Positions 12,201 through 23,522 of a DNA stretch of 64,000 nucleotides are shown here, piece after piece. Position 1 is the first letter of the stretch; every line of letters starts with the position of its first letter. Origin of the DNA: Physcia stellaris (taxonomy: Eukaryota > Ascomycota > Lecanoromycetes > Caliciales > Physciaceae); the NCBI GenBank assembly GCA_018902385.1, contig JABSSW010000047.1, positions 248,001 through 312,000 on the forward strand. The letters are read 5' to 3'. The position numbers and the translations under genes were made by a program. Below the pieces are notes generated by a model that did not search any database, had not been told where the DNA came from, and worked only from the letters and a program-made list of their open reading frames with translations.

Positions 12201-14456
12201 CGCTTTTGATACCCTCTTGACCAACGTGTCGATTAGCACACAGTATCAGGCCTTCGATGTACCATGGGTCTCAGGTGCGGGCAAGTCGCTGCAACTTATT
12301 GTATATCTAGGTCTTGCCCTGGCGTGTTATCCAGCGCTTTTTAGTCTGTATCCAACTCTTGAGCGCTTAAGAAACGTCAGACAACTGCATTACAGCAATG
12401 GTATTCCAATCCAACCTCCGATTTTGTTGGAAATGTACTAAAATCTTGTGTACTAGGTGTTCGAAGCGTCTGTCTCTGGTCAGCCTACATCGCGTTCGAT
12501 TTCATGTTTGTCGTGGCGTCAAGCATCATTTCGGTTATCATTTTTCGAGCGGTCAGCAACCAATGGTATCATCTGGAGTACCTCTTCGTGGTCTTCTTCT
12601 GCTATGGTCTTGCGTCTACCCTTCTGTCTTATGTCATCTCTCTATTTTCGCGAAGTCAGCTGGCCGCCTTTGCCTTTGCTGCTGGCTACCAAGCGTAAGC
12701 ATCTATCCACTCTTTGTGTGATGAGTAAATCTAATGCTCTACAGTGTCATGCTTCTGCTCTATTTCATCGCATATCTGAGCGTCCTTACGTATGCTCAAG
12801 CGGACAAAGTCGAGTAGGTCCTTTCCGAGCAATAATTTTCCTTATCCAGATTCGTTCTGGAGCTGTACCTGAAATCTAGAGAGACATCTTGCAACTCAAC
12901 ACTTACCCCAGTCTGGCAATGCTGACTCCGAAACTTACAATAGTTCCTATGTTCTCATTGTGCATTTCACCATCTCGCTCATAACGCCCATGGGCAGCCT
13001 CACACGAGCCCTTTTCGTTTCGCTCAACGTCTTCTCTGTCCTTTGCGATGGCCACTCAATTACCTCATACCCAGGCAAAATCACGCTGTACGGCGGACCA
13101 ATCCTCTATTTAATCCTCCAATCTATCTTTCTTTTCGGTGTGCTCTTGTGGTGGGACAGTGGCTCACTCTGGGCACGCCTACGTCGGAAAGCGCACAGAA
13201 ACCCAGACAAAGAAGAACTCGAACCCATTGAAGACGAAATTGCCGCAGAAGTCAAGCGCGTAGCCGCCTCCCCAGACGACGGCCTTCGTGTGCTCCACCT
13301 CACCAAAGCCTTTGGCAGTAATGTTGCAGTGCAAGACATCACGTTCGGCGTCAAGCGCGGCGAAGTATTCGCCCTGCTTGGCCCCAACGGTGCCGGCAAA
13401 TCAACTACCATCTCTATGATCCGCGGGGACATACAGCCCTCTCTCGGCAGCGGGGAAGTCTTCGTCGAAAACATCCCAATCAGCAAGCGCCGCGCTTTAG
13501 CACGCAATTCTTTAGGTGTATGCCCCCAAGTTGACGCCTGCGATCAAATGACGGTGCGCGAACATCTGGTGTTTTACGCCCGCGTCCGCGGCGTTGATGA
13601 CGTGAACAGTAACGTCCAGGAAGTCATTCGCGCAGTCGGACTCGAGAGTTTTTCCAACCGCATGGCGGCCAAGCTCTCTGGAGGCAACAAACGAAAGCTT
13701 TCCCTCGCCATCGCCCTGATGGGTAACCCCTCGGTCCTCCTCCTCGACGAGCCCTCTTCTGGTATGGACGTCTGCGCCAAACGCATCATGTGGCGCACGC
13801 TTGCCTCAGTAGTTCCTGGTCGAAGTCTCGTGCTCACGACGCACAGTATGGAAGAGGCAGACGCGTTAGCGGATCGGGCGGGAATAATGGGGAAGAAGAT
13901 GCTAGCACTAGGATCGAGCGATTATCTGCGGAAGAAGCACGGCGATCGGTATCACGTGCACCTTATCACCAAGACGGCGCCGCGAACGACGGTGGAGGAG
14001 ATGGAAAGGATCAGGGGATGGATCTTGGCAAATTTGGAGGGGGCGGAGGTTGAGGAGCGCACTTTTCATGGGCAGATGAGGTTCAGTGTTCCTGCGAGGT
14101 CTACATCTCTTTCTTCGTCTCTGAAGAAGGCAACGCCAATGGCATACGAAATCGGGAAAGAGGTCGACACTATCTCGTCCTCTCCGCAGCGACGGCAAAG
14201 CGAACGCGAAAGAGGCGGCATCGGCGCCCTTTTCATGCTGCTCGAAGCGCAGAAGGAGATGCTCGGCTTCGAGTACTACTCGGTCAGCCAAACGACACTA
14301 GATCAGGTCTTCCTCAGTATCGTCAGTAAACACAACATCGAAGAGGAGAACTACGGGGAGCCGCCGGTGGCGAAGAAGTGGTGGAAGCGGAATCCGACTC
14401 TAGCGAGGGGGGAAGGGCGCGAATCTTTCAAGGCGCTGTTCTGCTTTCCTCACTAA
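9268..14456 (+). CDS. ABCA-subfamily full ABC transporter (TMD-NBD-TMD-NBD), 4 exons
   Basis: Membrane transporter of the ABCA class, probably moving lipids across an internal or plasma membrane (inference from the family). Exons are 9268-12400, 12457-12694, 12745-12813 and 12944-14456; introns are 56, 50 and 130 nt and the total is exactly 1,650 codons plus stop. It starts MRLRQTWTLIWKN just before the first helix, as ABCA proteins do. NBD1 has Walker A GSNGSGKT (about residue 505), signature LSGGQKRK (about 597) and Walker B ending CVDECSSGVD. NBD2 has Walker A GPNGAGKS, signature LSGGNKRK and Walker B LLLDEPSSGMD, with a TTHSMEEAD switch region. A long extracytoplasmic loop, typical of ABCA, separates the first two segments of the second membrane domain. 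I moved the start 11 codons downstream of the longest frame because that frame begins at TTG. Confidence 0.95.
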
Positions 14457-14798
14457 TTGAAAGTAGGGCTATTTGGTGGGTAGGGAGAGTTATAGGAGTA
14501 TCTGGATGTGTCTACATTTACAGGGCGCTAGATTTTATAGACTGCGTTCCAAGCTTTTGATAGCGGCTGTTGGCCTGCAGCGTGTTTTAATCCCGGCTGG
14601 ATATAGATGATCGTTAGGGTACTGCGGAAACGTAATCATCTGTCCACAATCCCTGAATAGCGAATTCCACATATTCTGTTTCTTTTCAAATTATGTTCTC
14701 CACTAAGTACCTAGGTAGTGAGTGGGCCTTCAAGCCCCATTCCTCAGTGACCGACCAAGTAACTTCCTTCGGTCCGCGAGCCGTATGCGACTTCCCGG
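14457..14798. other. Intergenic, 3' flank of the ABCA gene
   Basis: No reading frame of note. A CTAAGTACCTAGGTAG stretch lies near 14703. Otherwise ordinary sequence leading up to the inverted-repeat element. Confidence 0.5.
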
Positions 14799-15109
14799 GT
14801 GCAGAACGCTTGCAATTGCTTGGCACTCGTAGATCTTTTTTATTCCAACAGATTCAAGATTTTCAATCGATGTAACTCAACGTCAACATTATAATTTGTT
14901 ATATAAACATTTTTGTTCGATAATATGATCGATACATTGATAACATCGTAAATTTAATGTCGAATCATCAGATATTGATCGAGTTGAAAATTTGACATCG
15001 TCAAATGTCAGAATTTTTTCATTTCAGAGTTAGGTTTGACAAGAAATCTTGATGACGAATTCGGGGTAAAAAAGATCTACGAGTGCCAAGCAATTGCAAG
15101 CGTTCTGCA
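14799..15109. mobile_element. 311-bp MITE-like element with perfect 44-bp terminal inverted repeats
   Basis: Positions 14799-14842 and 15066-15109 are exact reverse complements over 44 bp, beginning GTGCAGAACGCTTGCAATTG. A further few bases outside (CCC before and GGG after) extend the pairing with mismatches. The 223-bp interior is very AT-rich and carries no coding frame. Structure fits a non-autonomous DNA transposon. I found no clear target-site duplication, so the superfamily is open. Confidence 0.8.
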
Positions 15110-15448
15110 CATGGGAAACCATGACCTGACAGACTCACAGCCTTACATTAGCCAAACCGACTCATCCAATTGAGAGCTACTAACATCTTTCCCCTGGGTG
15201 AGATCATTCGCTAGGTTTTAGCTTCATCTACTCTTAATATCCTCGTACAAGCATGGTACATTGACGTGCTCAAGAATAGACGAATGCACCAAGCGACTGG
15301 CAGCGGTCCTTCATCATTAATTCTTGTCGGTACAAGGAATCCTGAACAGGTCTTTCCACGCTGGGGGAAGCCGTGATGCCAAGCTTGAAAGCATTTGTGG
15401 TGTAAGGTAGTCACAGCAAAGCTCAATGCTACCCGATATTGGCCCAGG

Positions 15449-17519
15449 ATGCCTGTCCCCGTCTTCGGCTTTTCTGCTGGTGACTTCATCAGTGCAGTAA
15501 CTCTCATCAACACGGTGCGAAAAGCACTCAAAGACAGTGGCGGCTCGCAAGATGAGATTCGAGCTGTCCTACAAGATCTCCAGCAACTACACGTTGTCTT
15601 GAATCAAATACATGAGGGAGACTGGGGCACGGGGGGCGACCTCTCCCACGTTAATGCCGTAGGAGGACTTGCTCTTACTTGTCGGGAGCCGCTGGAACGG
15701 TTCCTGCAGAGGCTCGAGATGGCGAATGACAAGATGGCCCACGGAAAGGACAGCGTTCAAGGACTTTTACTAAGCAGCGTTAAGAAAGGGCAGTGGGCTT
15801 TGTCTCTCAAAGAGGACGTCGATCACTTTCGCCAAGTCATAATGGCCAAGCTTATTATTATCAACTTCTTGACAAAATTGCCGACGGGGTTAGTGGCTTT
15901 CGTACAATGTTATCTCGTCTCGTTGGCTGATATTCCAAGATCGAGGATAGCGGCCGTTGGCAACGACACCAAAGATTTAAAAAAGCTTTTCCTATCTGTG
16001 GAGAAAGACATTAAGAGGCAGTTTCAAACGCTCCAAAAGAACGGAATGCAGCTACGCCAGGATTTCGAAAACCTGTCTAGCCAGGTTCAAGCTAAGAGAG
16101 ACTCCGAGCTACCCAGAACAAACCATTCTATCCAAGACCTCCCCTCGAAAAGTCACCCTCAGCCGCACCTTACCGCGAAACATTGGCTTTTGCTCACTTT
16201 AGGTTCGTTGAGTTCATCGGTGCTGCTGGTTGCGGTATACATGATGCTCGATACTGTCGAGTTTAGCGTTCGCTCCAAATCATCGACTCCTCCTGAATAT
16301 ATTGCAGCTACAGTCCAGTATATGCCCGTCACTAGCGAACCTCAAACAGGGGAGACCTCTGTCTGGCTCTTTCGTCTGATTTTGACCGGCGTAGCCGTTT
16401 ATGCTGCCAGATATATACTGCTTACTGCCTCGGATAAGCCTCACGTATCAAGCGTGATGCAGCGGGAACAACATATTCGTTTAGCCGATCCCGTGGAAGT
16501 TCTAGACCGTCCACAGCAACGTGTAGTAGGAGGCTTACATAAACCTTCCTTTCTTGATGGAAAGCATGACGCGGAAGTCGACACAAAACTTCAGGTATCA
16601 AATATTCAGAGAAACAAGCCTCAAGGGTCGATTAGATTGATGACAGCCAACCTCGTTCGGTTCCTCAAAGCTTTCTCCATCACAGCATTCCACAAATTGG
16701 AGAAGCTCCTAGGTGTCAACCTTCAGATCTATACCTTGTTCCGTCGCCTACAGAACAAGCTGTATTTTCCTTTGATTCCCGCTATGGATGACTGTTTTCG
16801 ATTTAAGGACGCGTTTGGCCGGAGCTTGTATCTCAGCTATCAGAATTTCCGGCACTGGGACGTATTCGCCACTCTTCTTAAATGTGAACTCAAAGGTACC
16901 CTTGCGGAGGATCTTGTACAACAAAACCAGTATCGCATTTTGGATTCTAGGATTCCAGGTCATGCAATCGATGCGAACACGTGGAGTAGAGAAGTATATC
17001 CCGGTTCGCGAATCAGAATGTCTATGGTTCTTGCAGAAACCTCATTCGATGCCGGCCGCTGCCCTCGATCTTGGTGTCGTAATGAAAACGCAAAGATTTG
17101 TCGCCATGATATTCGATACAAACGCTGGTAATTTTTTCTCAATGCACTTCTACTATCAGTTCTGATATGAGATCAGTGACAGCTGTGGCCTCGAATATTA
17201 CCAAACCCCGAACGAAGACCCACCGTCCACAACGGCTCTCACTCAAACCGAAGCTAGTACTGCAGAAACGTTCCAGTCTCTAACATATGCAAATATGGAA
17301 GATATGGACGCGAAACGAGCTTTTATAGCTGCCGCGTTACGTGTTTTCAGGACGGTACATATCCAAGTGTTGGAGCGAACAATCCCAAAATCCGTGGATC
17401 AAAGCGGATTAGAAGACCAAATACCAGATTCCGTTGAGATTGTTGATACTCAAGGAATAAAAGAAAGTGGGATCCAAACTCTGCCCACTGATCGGTGGGA
17501 CAATTGGGTCTCCTACTGA
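15449..17519 (+). CDS. Two-helix membrane protein with fungal STAND-like N-terminus, ubiquitin-like domain and zinc ribbon
   Basis: The role is unknown. Two exons, 15449-17127 and 17183-17519 (55-nt intron), give 671 residues with agreeing phase. The N-terminus MPVPVFGFSAGDFISAVTLI resembles the fungal N-terminal domain found before NACHT/STAND and ubiquitin-like proteins. Two hydrophobic spans lie at about 244-266 and 304-326. From about 445 to 527 runs a fungal ubiquitin-like domain (FRFKDAFGRSLYLSYQNFRHW, then WSREVYPGSRIRMSMVL). Right after it comes CPRSWCRNENAKIC and, across the intron, RYKRCGLEYYQT, which looks like a four-cysteine zinc ribbon. I chose ATG 15449, since the upstream extension of the frame begins at TTG. 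An AT-rich MITE lies in its promoter side. Confidence 0.82.
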
Positions 17520-18798
17520 GAAACAGAAAAGCAAGGAAAAGACATATTTGAATCATATGTCAGCGTTATGTGATAATTGCGGGCATAGTCCCACTGAACT
17601 AGTCGCTAGACTTCGAGTTAGTCGTTGGCCGAAGAAGCAATGGGCTACGCTGGGCCAACCCGTGTGGATCGTACGAGTACTACCTGGATCTGGGAAAACA
17701 CAACATCTGAGAGGCACAGGATGATTACCAATGCCAAGGGACCTTTGCGGACTTCCTCAACGTCTGCTATGTTCTATGACGATATCACTCGTTGGGTAGA
17801 TAAGGCCTTGCATTCCGGCCATCCAATTACAGTTCCGGGAAGTCGCGATCAAGGTTTACATGTAATAAATCTCACCGGATAGCTCACACTTCAAACCCAT
17901 CACAAAGTACGTCTAATTGGACCTCAATTCGAGCGCATAGCGGGATTATTGCCAGCTGGGAGATCTCGCGAGATTCCTAGTCTCAATTGCAAGTTTCTAT
18001 ACGCTGACTGATGGTCTCAACCTGGAATCCCTGCAAGTTTAGTACCTCTCGTCCAGGACCCCTGGCAAAATTAGTGTGTCTGATAAACTCAGCCTTTCAG
18101 CCAGCCACCAAGCCCACCGTGAGCAGCTCAGCTCGATGCAGAGGCACAGAACACTGGCAATCAAGACAAAAGCGGAAGAAGGTTCACTTCGTTGCCGCTG
18201 CGTGATGAAAAAAGCAGTGTCATATCTCTACGAAAGGGCGGTCTCACGCGGGGCTAACGCAAGGCGACAGGTACTTCCTTGACCGCGACGTTGTTTCGAT
18301 GGGTATTAGATGGTACCCGCAAAGCAGTATGACATGTCGATAGGCTGGGGGAGAACCAAGGGCACGCTAATAATTCTGCTAAGAGGAAGGACGCAGATAA
18401 ACGCATTTAAGCCCACATGAAAAGTTAGCTGGCTAGCAAGAAAAGTCACACCCAGCACGCACAAGTGGGATCGCCGTCGGGTTCTTCCGCTGTCAAGGCT
18501 GTAAAGGGAAATGTGGCTTGCTGAAGACCAGCTGAAGCGGTCTAGAAGCACGGATTAACTCTTCAAGATGTCGATCTTTACCTTCAAGTACGGCTCGGAC
18601 AAGTGGGCTCTCGCAATAAACCTTTCTACCCATCTTCGGAATGCGCTATAGTCCTAAACGCCTGCACTGCTACACTGCCTGGGACCTTCGAGATTCTGCA
18701 CCGCTGCACTATACCTTGTCATAGCACACTTATTGGTATACAGACGCAGGTTGGTGCATCTGATAGACCGATAAGTCTCTATGCGTCATCCGAGAAGG
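17520..18798. other. Intergenic, no gene recognised
   Basis: About 1.3 kb between the ubiquitin-like gene and the TATA box of the flavoenzyme gene. Several short open frames overlap on both strands, none with a recognisable motif or credible exon structure. No repeat is seen. Confidence 0.45.
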
Positions 18799-18806
18799 TA
18801 TATATA
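18799..18806 (+). promoter_or_regulatory. TATA box of the amino-acid oxidase gene
   Basis: TATATATA lies 101 bp upstream of the start codon at 18900. Position and strand suit a core promoter, though there is no transcript evidence. Confidence 0.45.
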
Positions 18807-18899
18807 CGAGGTCATTTTCCCTTTGATCCGAACTCCTGACAAGTCGTTCAAATTTGCCTTCTGCACTCTACGTATATTCGAGTACATTTTATTGTCAAG

Positions 18900-21299
18900 A
18901 TGTCGCAAACCACAACTCAATTTGCTGATGTCACTACCAAAGAACTCTCATGGCTTGCTCGGTGGGCAAATATTGCGTTACGGGAGCAGCTTTCAGAAAT
19001 CCAGAAGGATATCAAGGCACTTGTACGAGGAGTATTCGAAGGGGACCAACAAACAAAAACTGACAAGCGTTGTAGCCCGACCCTGCCAATCCCAGTCAAT
19101 TAACCCCCATTGCAGCTAGCCTGTACCATGGCGGAGATGTGCTGGAGGAGCCGACTTTCAAGGTAGGTATCGTGGGTGCTGGAGCTGCTGGTCTCTTTAC
19201 TGGCATGATTTTCGACCATCTCAGGGAGAAATATGGACTCGATGTCGCATACGAGATTTTGGAGGCGAGTGATAAGAAGAGAGTAGGCGGGAGATTGTTT
19301 ACCCATTATTTCAACGAGCCACCACAAGGGGAGGGGAATCATGACTATTACGATGTTGGAGCAATGCGTTACCCTGACTCCGCGGTCATGAAGCCGTGAG
19401 TGAACGCTTTGGTCATTTTTTCTCTAGTCTAACGCTATTGACAGCACCTTTTCCTTGTTCGAAGAGCTCGGTATGCACAAATATCCCGAAGAATCAGGAA
19501 AACCTGTGAAAGGCTGGGATCCCAAGCCCGGTAATCTGGTGCGTTATCAGCTTCAAGGAATCAACTATATGGAGCTGTACAACGATGCCCAAGTACTTGT
19601 CCCAAAAGGTGGTTCGACGTCCACGGCGAAGTCATTCAAAGTTACTGGTCTGTCTGACGCGTAAGTCATTCTGGTATCGAACTTTGGAGACCTGGTCATC
19701 TGACCACATACACGTAGTGATGCCGGGAAGACACCCGAGTCACTTATTAATGGGTTAATCAAAGAGTTTGTTGATAAGTTGAAGAATGACCCACAAGATG
19801 GTTGGAAATACTTGATAAGCGAAGCCGACGGAAACAGCGTTCGGCAGTACTTCCTAAAAAGGTATGTTAATTGGCACTGTTAAAGATAGCGCACGGCTGA
19901 CAAGAGTCACAGATTTGGCTGGAATACAACCGAATGGCTAGAAACCTTCTCCTAGTAAGACTGTTCGATACTGTAGGGTCCTCGACAGCTCTGACGCGTA
20001 TGATAGTGGAACTGCATGGTACGACCAGGCCCTCAGTGAGATGATTCTCGAGAGCGTCAACTTTGACCATGATATCAACGGTTGGTGGTGCATCGAGGGT
20101 GGATCTCAGCAATTGGCAAAGAGGATGCACGACAAGATCGAGAAGAAGAAATCCGGTCGGGTGTCATTCGGCAAGAAGGTTACCAAACTCGAGTATTTGA
20201 ACCATACAGCCGACGATCCCACAGATCACGAGAAGATCACCATGCACGTGGCGGGCGAAGAAAGCAGCCGCGAATACGACGCAGTGTTTAATTCTGCCCC
20301 ATTAGGTTCCATGCAGCGCATGGACCTCCGTGGTCTCGAACTCAATTGGGGTACCAAACAGGCTATTCGCTCATTAGGCTACGGCGCTTCCTGCAAAGTC
20401 GGCATCCGCTTCAAGGAGATGTGGTGGATGACTAGGCTTGGCATCAAGCAGGGCGGCGTGTCCAAAACCGATCTTCCCATCCGCATGTGCGTTTATCCCT
20501 CCTACAATATCCACGACAACGACCCAAGTCCTGCGGATCCGGGTAAGGAGAAAAACGTGCCGGGGTGCTCCTCTGCTCCTATTCCTGGTCCATGGAGGCG
20601 CAGCGCATCGGTACGCTCATCAATCCAGAATCGCCCAAAGGTGAAGACGAGCTCAAAATCCTACTGCTCGAAAACCTTGCCAAACTCCACGCGGACGTGG
20701 AGCGAGGATGGCCTTACGAAAAGCTTCTGGCACTCATAACCGAGCTGTACGATACGCATTATGCGTATGATTGGTACAACGACAAGGGAACCACCGGCGC
20801 CTTCGCCTACTTCGGCCCGGGCCAGTTCAGGAACATGTACCCGTACATTGTCCGCAACGACGGGACACACATCATCATCGGAGAAGCCGCGTCTGCCCAC
20901 CACGCGTGGGTGGTTGGCGCGCTCGAGTCCGCCGTACGCGGCGTGTATCAATTCCTGTACAAACACAGCAGGCATAGCGCGAAATGCAATCACGTGCTCC
21001 AGGAGTACAACAACGACAAAGTGGAAGCGCCGTACGGGCCGATACCGAAGGAGTTTGATCGCACAAAGGACGTCATACCGCTGGATGTGAGAACGGGGCG
21101 AATCGTGACCGGCGACGACGAGATCAAGTTGCCGACATGGCAGGCTGGAGGAGATGATCAGCTCGTGAGTGGGAATGGGGAGTTGTTGCGGCAGGGCGTG
21201 CAGGTGGAGACGTGGAGATTGCAGCAGGGTGGTGATCGACTGGAGCCGAAAGAGGTGGGGCGGGAGCAGATTGGGGAGTTTACTATACTGGCAAAGTAG
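18900..21299 (+). CDS. Flavin amine oxidase (L-amino-acid-oxidase-like), 6 introns, one apparent frameshift
   Basis: FAD enzyme that deaminates amino acids or amines, releasing a keto acid, ammonia and hydrogen peroxide. Exons I join are 18900-19068, 19116-19395, 19445-19660, 19718-19861, 19913-19954 and 20007-21299, with introns of 47-57 nt. The dinucleotide-binding motif is VGIVGAGAAGLF, followed by KRVGGRLFTH. Later family blocks are GTAWYDQALSE, WWCIEGGSQQLAKRM, YGASCKVGIRFKEMWW, LLCSYSWSMEAQRIG, PGQFRNMYPYIV and IIIGEAASAHHAWVVGALESA. Near 20560 the frame changes before VLLCSYSW with no splice site available; the summed exons are one base short of a multiple of three. Read through that point the protein would be about 714 residues, normal for the family. 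The first intron has an atypical GTTGTA donor. Confidence 0.88.
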
Positions 21300-21530
21300 A
21301 TGTCAGCAAGAAGCGCTACCAAGCTGAGGATGAAAGACGAGATATCAGGGAGCGTTAGACCTATGTATAGGCTAGACGATTTATAGTGAAGCAACAAACA
21401 TAGAACATCCTTAACGTGACAACAACGCAAGAAACGAATAAATTATTCGACGCTAGTGCTTTGAAACCCGTATGAGCTTCGCATGAATTACATCGAAATA
21501 ATTCGTCTGATTTGATTTAGGCTAGCAGGA

Positions 21531-22135
21531 TACGGACCCCCCATCGTGGTAGATGGACTCCCCACGTTCGGTAAATGGACCCCCTTAAAAGAACCTTACT
21601 ATGAAAAATACTCACCCATCTCAACAACCCATATTACTATCCAAAATAACCGCAAAACCAAACCCATGATCAATCGCGAAACATGCATTATCTCTCACAC
21701 CCCATACCCACATCCCCTACCCACATCCCCTACCCACATCCCCTACCCACATCCCCTACCCACATCCCCTACCCACATCCCCTACCCACCTGCCTCGAAC
21801 CTGATCTGACTGCGATATTGATTCCGCAAACATATGCTGTTTCGTTTCTCGGACGAGGATACATCAATAGACGCTGAGGAAATGTCGACGCGAACGAGTT
21901 CTTTTTCCTTTTCTTTTTTTTGCTCGTCACCTTGTTGTAGATTTTTGGATTTTCTTTGTTTGCGATACTGTAGAGTTAGGTAGGGAATGAGGTGAACAGG
22001 TGAGCAAGTAAAAAGACAAAGAGGTAGAGAGGGGGCGAGGTATACAGGTAGACAAGCAGGGAGATAGGGAGGGAGATAAAGAGGTAAACAAAGGGGGAGG
22101 TAGGGAGGTCTATTTACCAAAATGGTGGGTCCGTA
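21531..22135. mobile_element. 605-bp element with short TIRs, TA-flanked
   Basis: The ends TACGGACCCCCCAT and ATGGTGGGTCCGTA are reverse complements with one mismatch and end in TA, as for a mariner-like non-autonomous element. Inside are a C-rich minisatellite (21711-21788) and, on the right half, a purine-rich run of AGGTAGGGAGG-like motifs. No transposase frame is seen. The short TIR makes this less certain than the other elements in the window. Confidence 0.5.
21711..21788. repeat. 13-bp minisatellite, 6 exact copies
   Basis: The unit CATCCCCTACCCA repeats six times without change over 78 bp, with a degenerate partial copy upstream (from about 21700). The perfect copies suggest recent replication slippage or unequal exchange. 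Confidence 0.95.
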
Positions 22136-22602
22136 TACTGCCGGCCTTAATTTATTGATTTCGTAAATTATGTAGCACATAAATGCGAACAACAGCTAGT
22201 CTGAAAGAAATATTTCGTTCACCTGTTTACAGGCCATATGGATATTGTAAAATGTCGAAAACAAAGGTATGAAGACCCCTAATAGATTATGGAACCGCCG
22301 AAGGACGCTCTTGTTCTATTCCATGGTACTGCAAAACCCAGCACTCTAAAGCCAGATAGACCACACCTTTCCTCTCCTCGATCACTAAAGGCAATACGGG
22401 GCTGGAAAAAGACTCAGCATTGGCTTTCTGTGGGGTTTTTTGAATACTGAAATGGTAAGGGCTGAATGGAGTGCGTTGGTTAGGTTCTAGGGCCTGGAGT
22501 ACTCTCTGCGACTTTAGGGAGGAAATGGGGATGTGGACGATGTCAAAGTAAGGAGAATGACAAATGTTGGTTCTCTGCGATATCAGTGGGCAAACGCCGT
22601 AG
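22136..22602. other. Intergenic, no gene recognised
   Basis: Sequence between the TA-flanked element and the dispersed repeat. No motif, RNA gene or plausible frame was found. Confidence 0.45.
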
Positions 22603-23492
22603 GTCGTTCAGGCTAGACATGGGTGCTAATGCAGGGATGACGATATGCAAGAGACTTGAAGAGATTGACCTTCTATATAAATAGGCCACCAGTACGCGCA
22701 CCTTCCATTTTGGTATGCGCACCTCCTTGCCCTAGACCACCTTTTCTGTACATGGCGTTGAGGTATTTGTGAGGTCTGCGACAAAGGTTCAGGCTTCTCT
22801 CACATTTGTCGATTCTTTCGATTGCCTGCATCGTCATCAACGACCCATCCATTTCAACCAAGCGTCTCGTCGTCATCGATAGAACGCAAGCCATATCATG
22901 CTTCGACTTCTTGAATCTTGATCGATTCATTCCATGCTGAAGACAGACAGAAAGTAAATAGATTGATGTGAAATACGAATGATGAACTTTCTCGATATTG
23001 CAGAATTTACATTCACTCGGAACTTTATCTCTGCATACATCTCGAATGATTACATGTACTACTGAAAGGATGGAGTATCTCCAATAAGAAGCTCCGTTTT
23101 GTGTGGCGAAATCGAATTTCGGCCGGAGATGGGAAATAGGGGTCGGAAACCCTTCGGGGGCGGCTCCGGGAACTCCTTCGGGGAATGGGGGTGCGCATAC
23201 CGGAATGGGGGGTGCGCGTACTTGTAGCCTTAAATAAGAGATCAATGCTTCATTTCCTCGTTCATTAATTCTTTTTTTCTTCGCCGTTTTCACTTGCTTA
23301 GAAGGCTTTATTGTCATCTCCGTTGAAGGTCTTCTTCTTTTCGCCCCATAACTCAATCGTAGAGGTAGGAGGAAAAGTCAACCTTGGAAATTGCTCTGTT
23401 AAGCCATTTCGCTCATGCAGCAGGCCTACAGGCCGGCCAGGCCCAAAAACACCACGGTTTTTGTACATAACAATGAAGGAAGTACGCAGCAT
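22603..23492. repeat. Dispersed repeat family, copy 1 (split by an insertion)
   Basis: The flanking halves match the copy at 49072-49415 on the same strand. They share GCTAATGCAGGGATGACGA near the left end and GCCTACAGGCCGGCC plus ATGAAGGAAGTACGCAGCAT at the right end. This copy is more AT-rich than copy 2; several GG or CC pairs of copy 2 appear here as AG, GA or TT. The middle (22685-23229) is a later insertion. The family has no recognisable coding content and no visible terminal repeats. Confidence 0.8.
22685..23229. mobile_element. 545-bp TIR element nested in the dispersed repeat, hAT-like 8-bp target duplication
   Basis: The ends are imperfect inverted repeats: GGCCACCAGTACGCGCAC on the left and the complement of GGCTACAAGTACGCGCAC on the right, continuing through GGTATGCGCACC. 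It is flanked by ATAAATAG and TTAAATAA, each one change from TTAAATAG, which is the uninterrupted sequence in copy 2 near 49146. An 8-bp duplication suits the hAT superfamily. The interior has no transposase that I can see. Confidence 0.75.
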
Positions 23493-23522
23493 AAACCGGA
23501 CCTATGGTCGACGTCGCTTCCT

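Noticed and set aside
15395-15448. Upstream extension of the ubiquitin-like gene
   Set aside because: It begins at TTG, and the conserved N-terminus MPVPVFGFSAGDF starts at the ATG at 15449.
17467-17882. Two overlapping plus frames after the ubiquitin-like gene
   Set aside because: A GSGKT-like string in one of them is isolated, with no other NTPase motif and no exon partners.
19955-19976. A 22-nt intron in the amino-acid oxidase gene
   Set aside because: Too short for splicing. A 52-nt intron (19955-20006) with a CTGACG branch gives the conserved ETFSYGTAWYDQ join instead.
21700-21790. CRISPR-like regular array
   Set aside because: The units are directly abutting 13-mers without spacers in a eukaryotic genome; it is a minisatellite.
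22673-23356. 227-codon minus frame across the repeat
   Set aside because: It runs through the junctions of the nested TIR element and the dispersed repeat, so it is a composite of mobile DNA with no domain.
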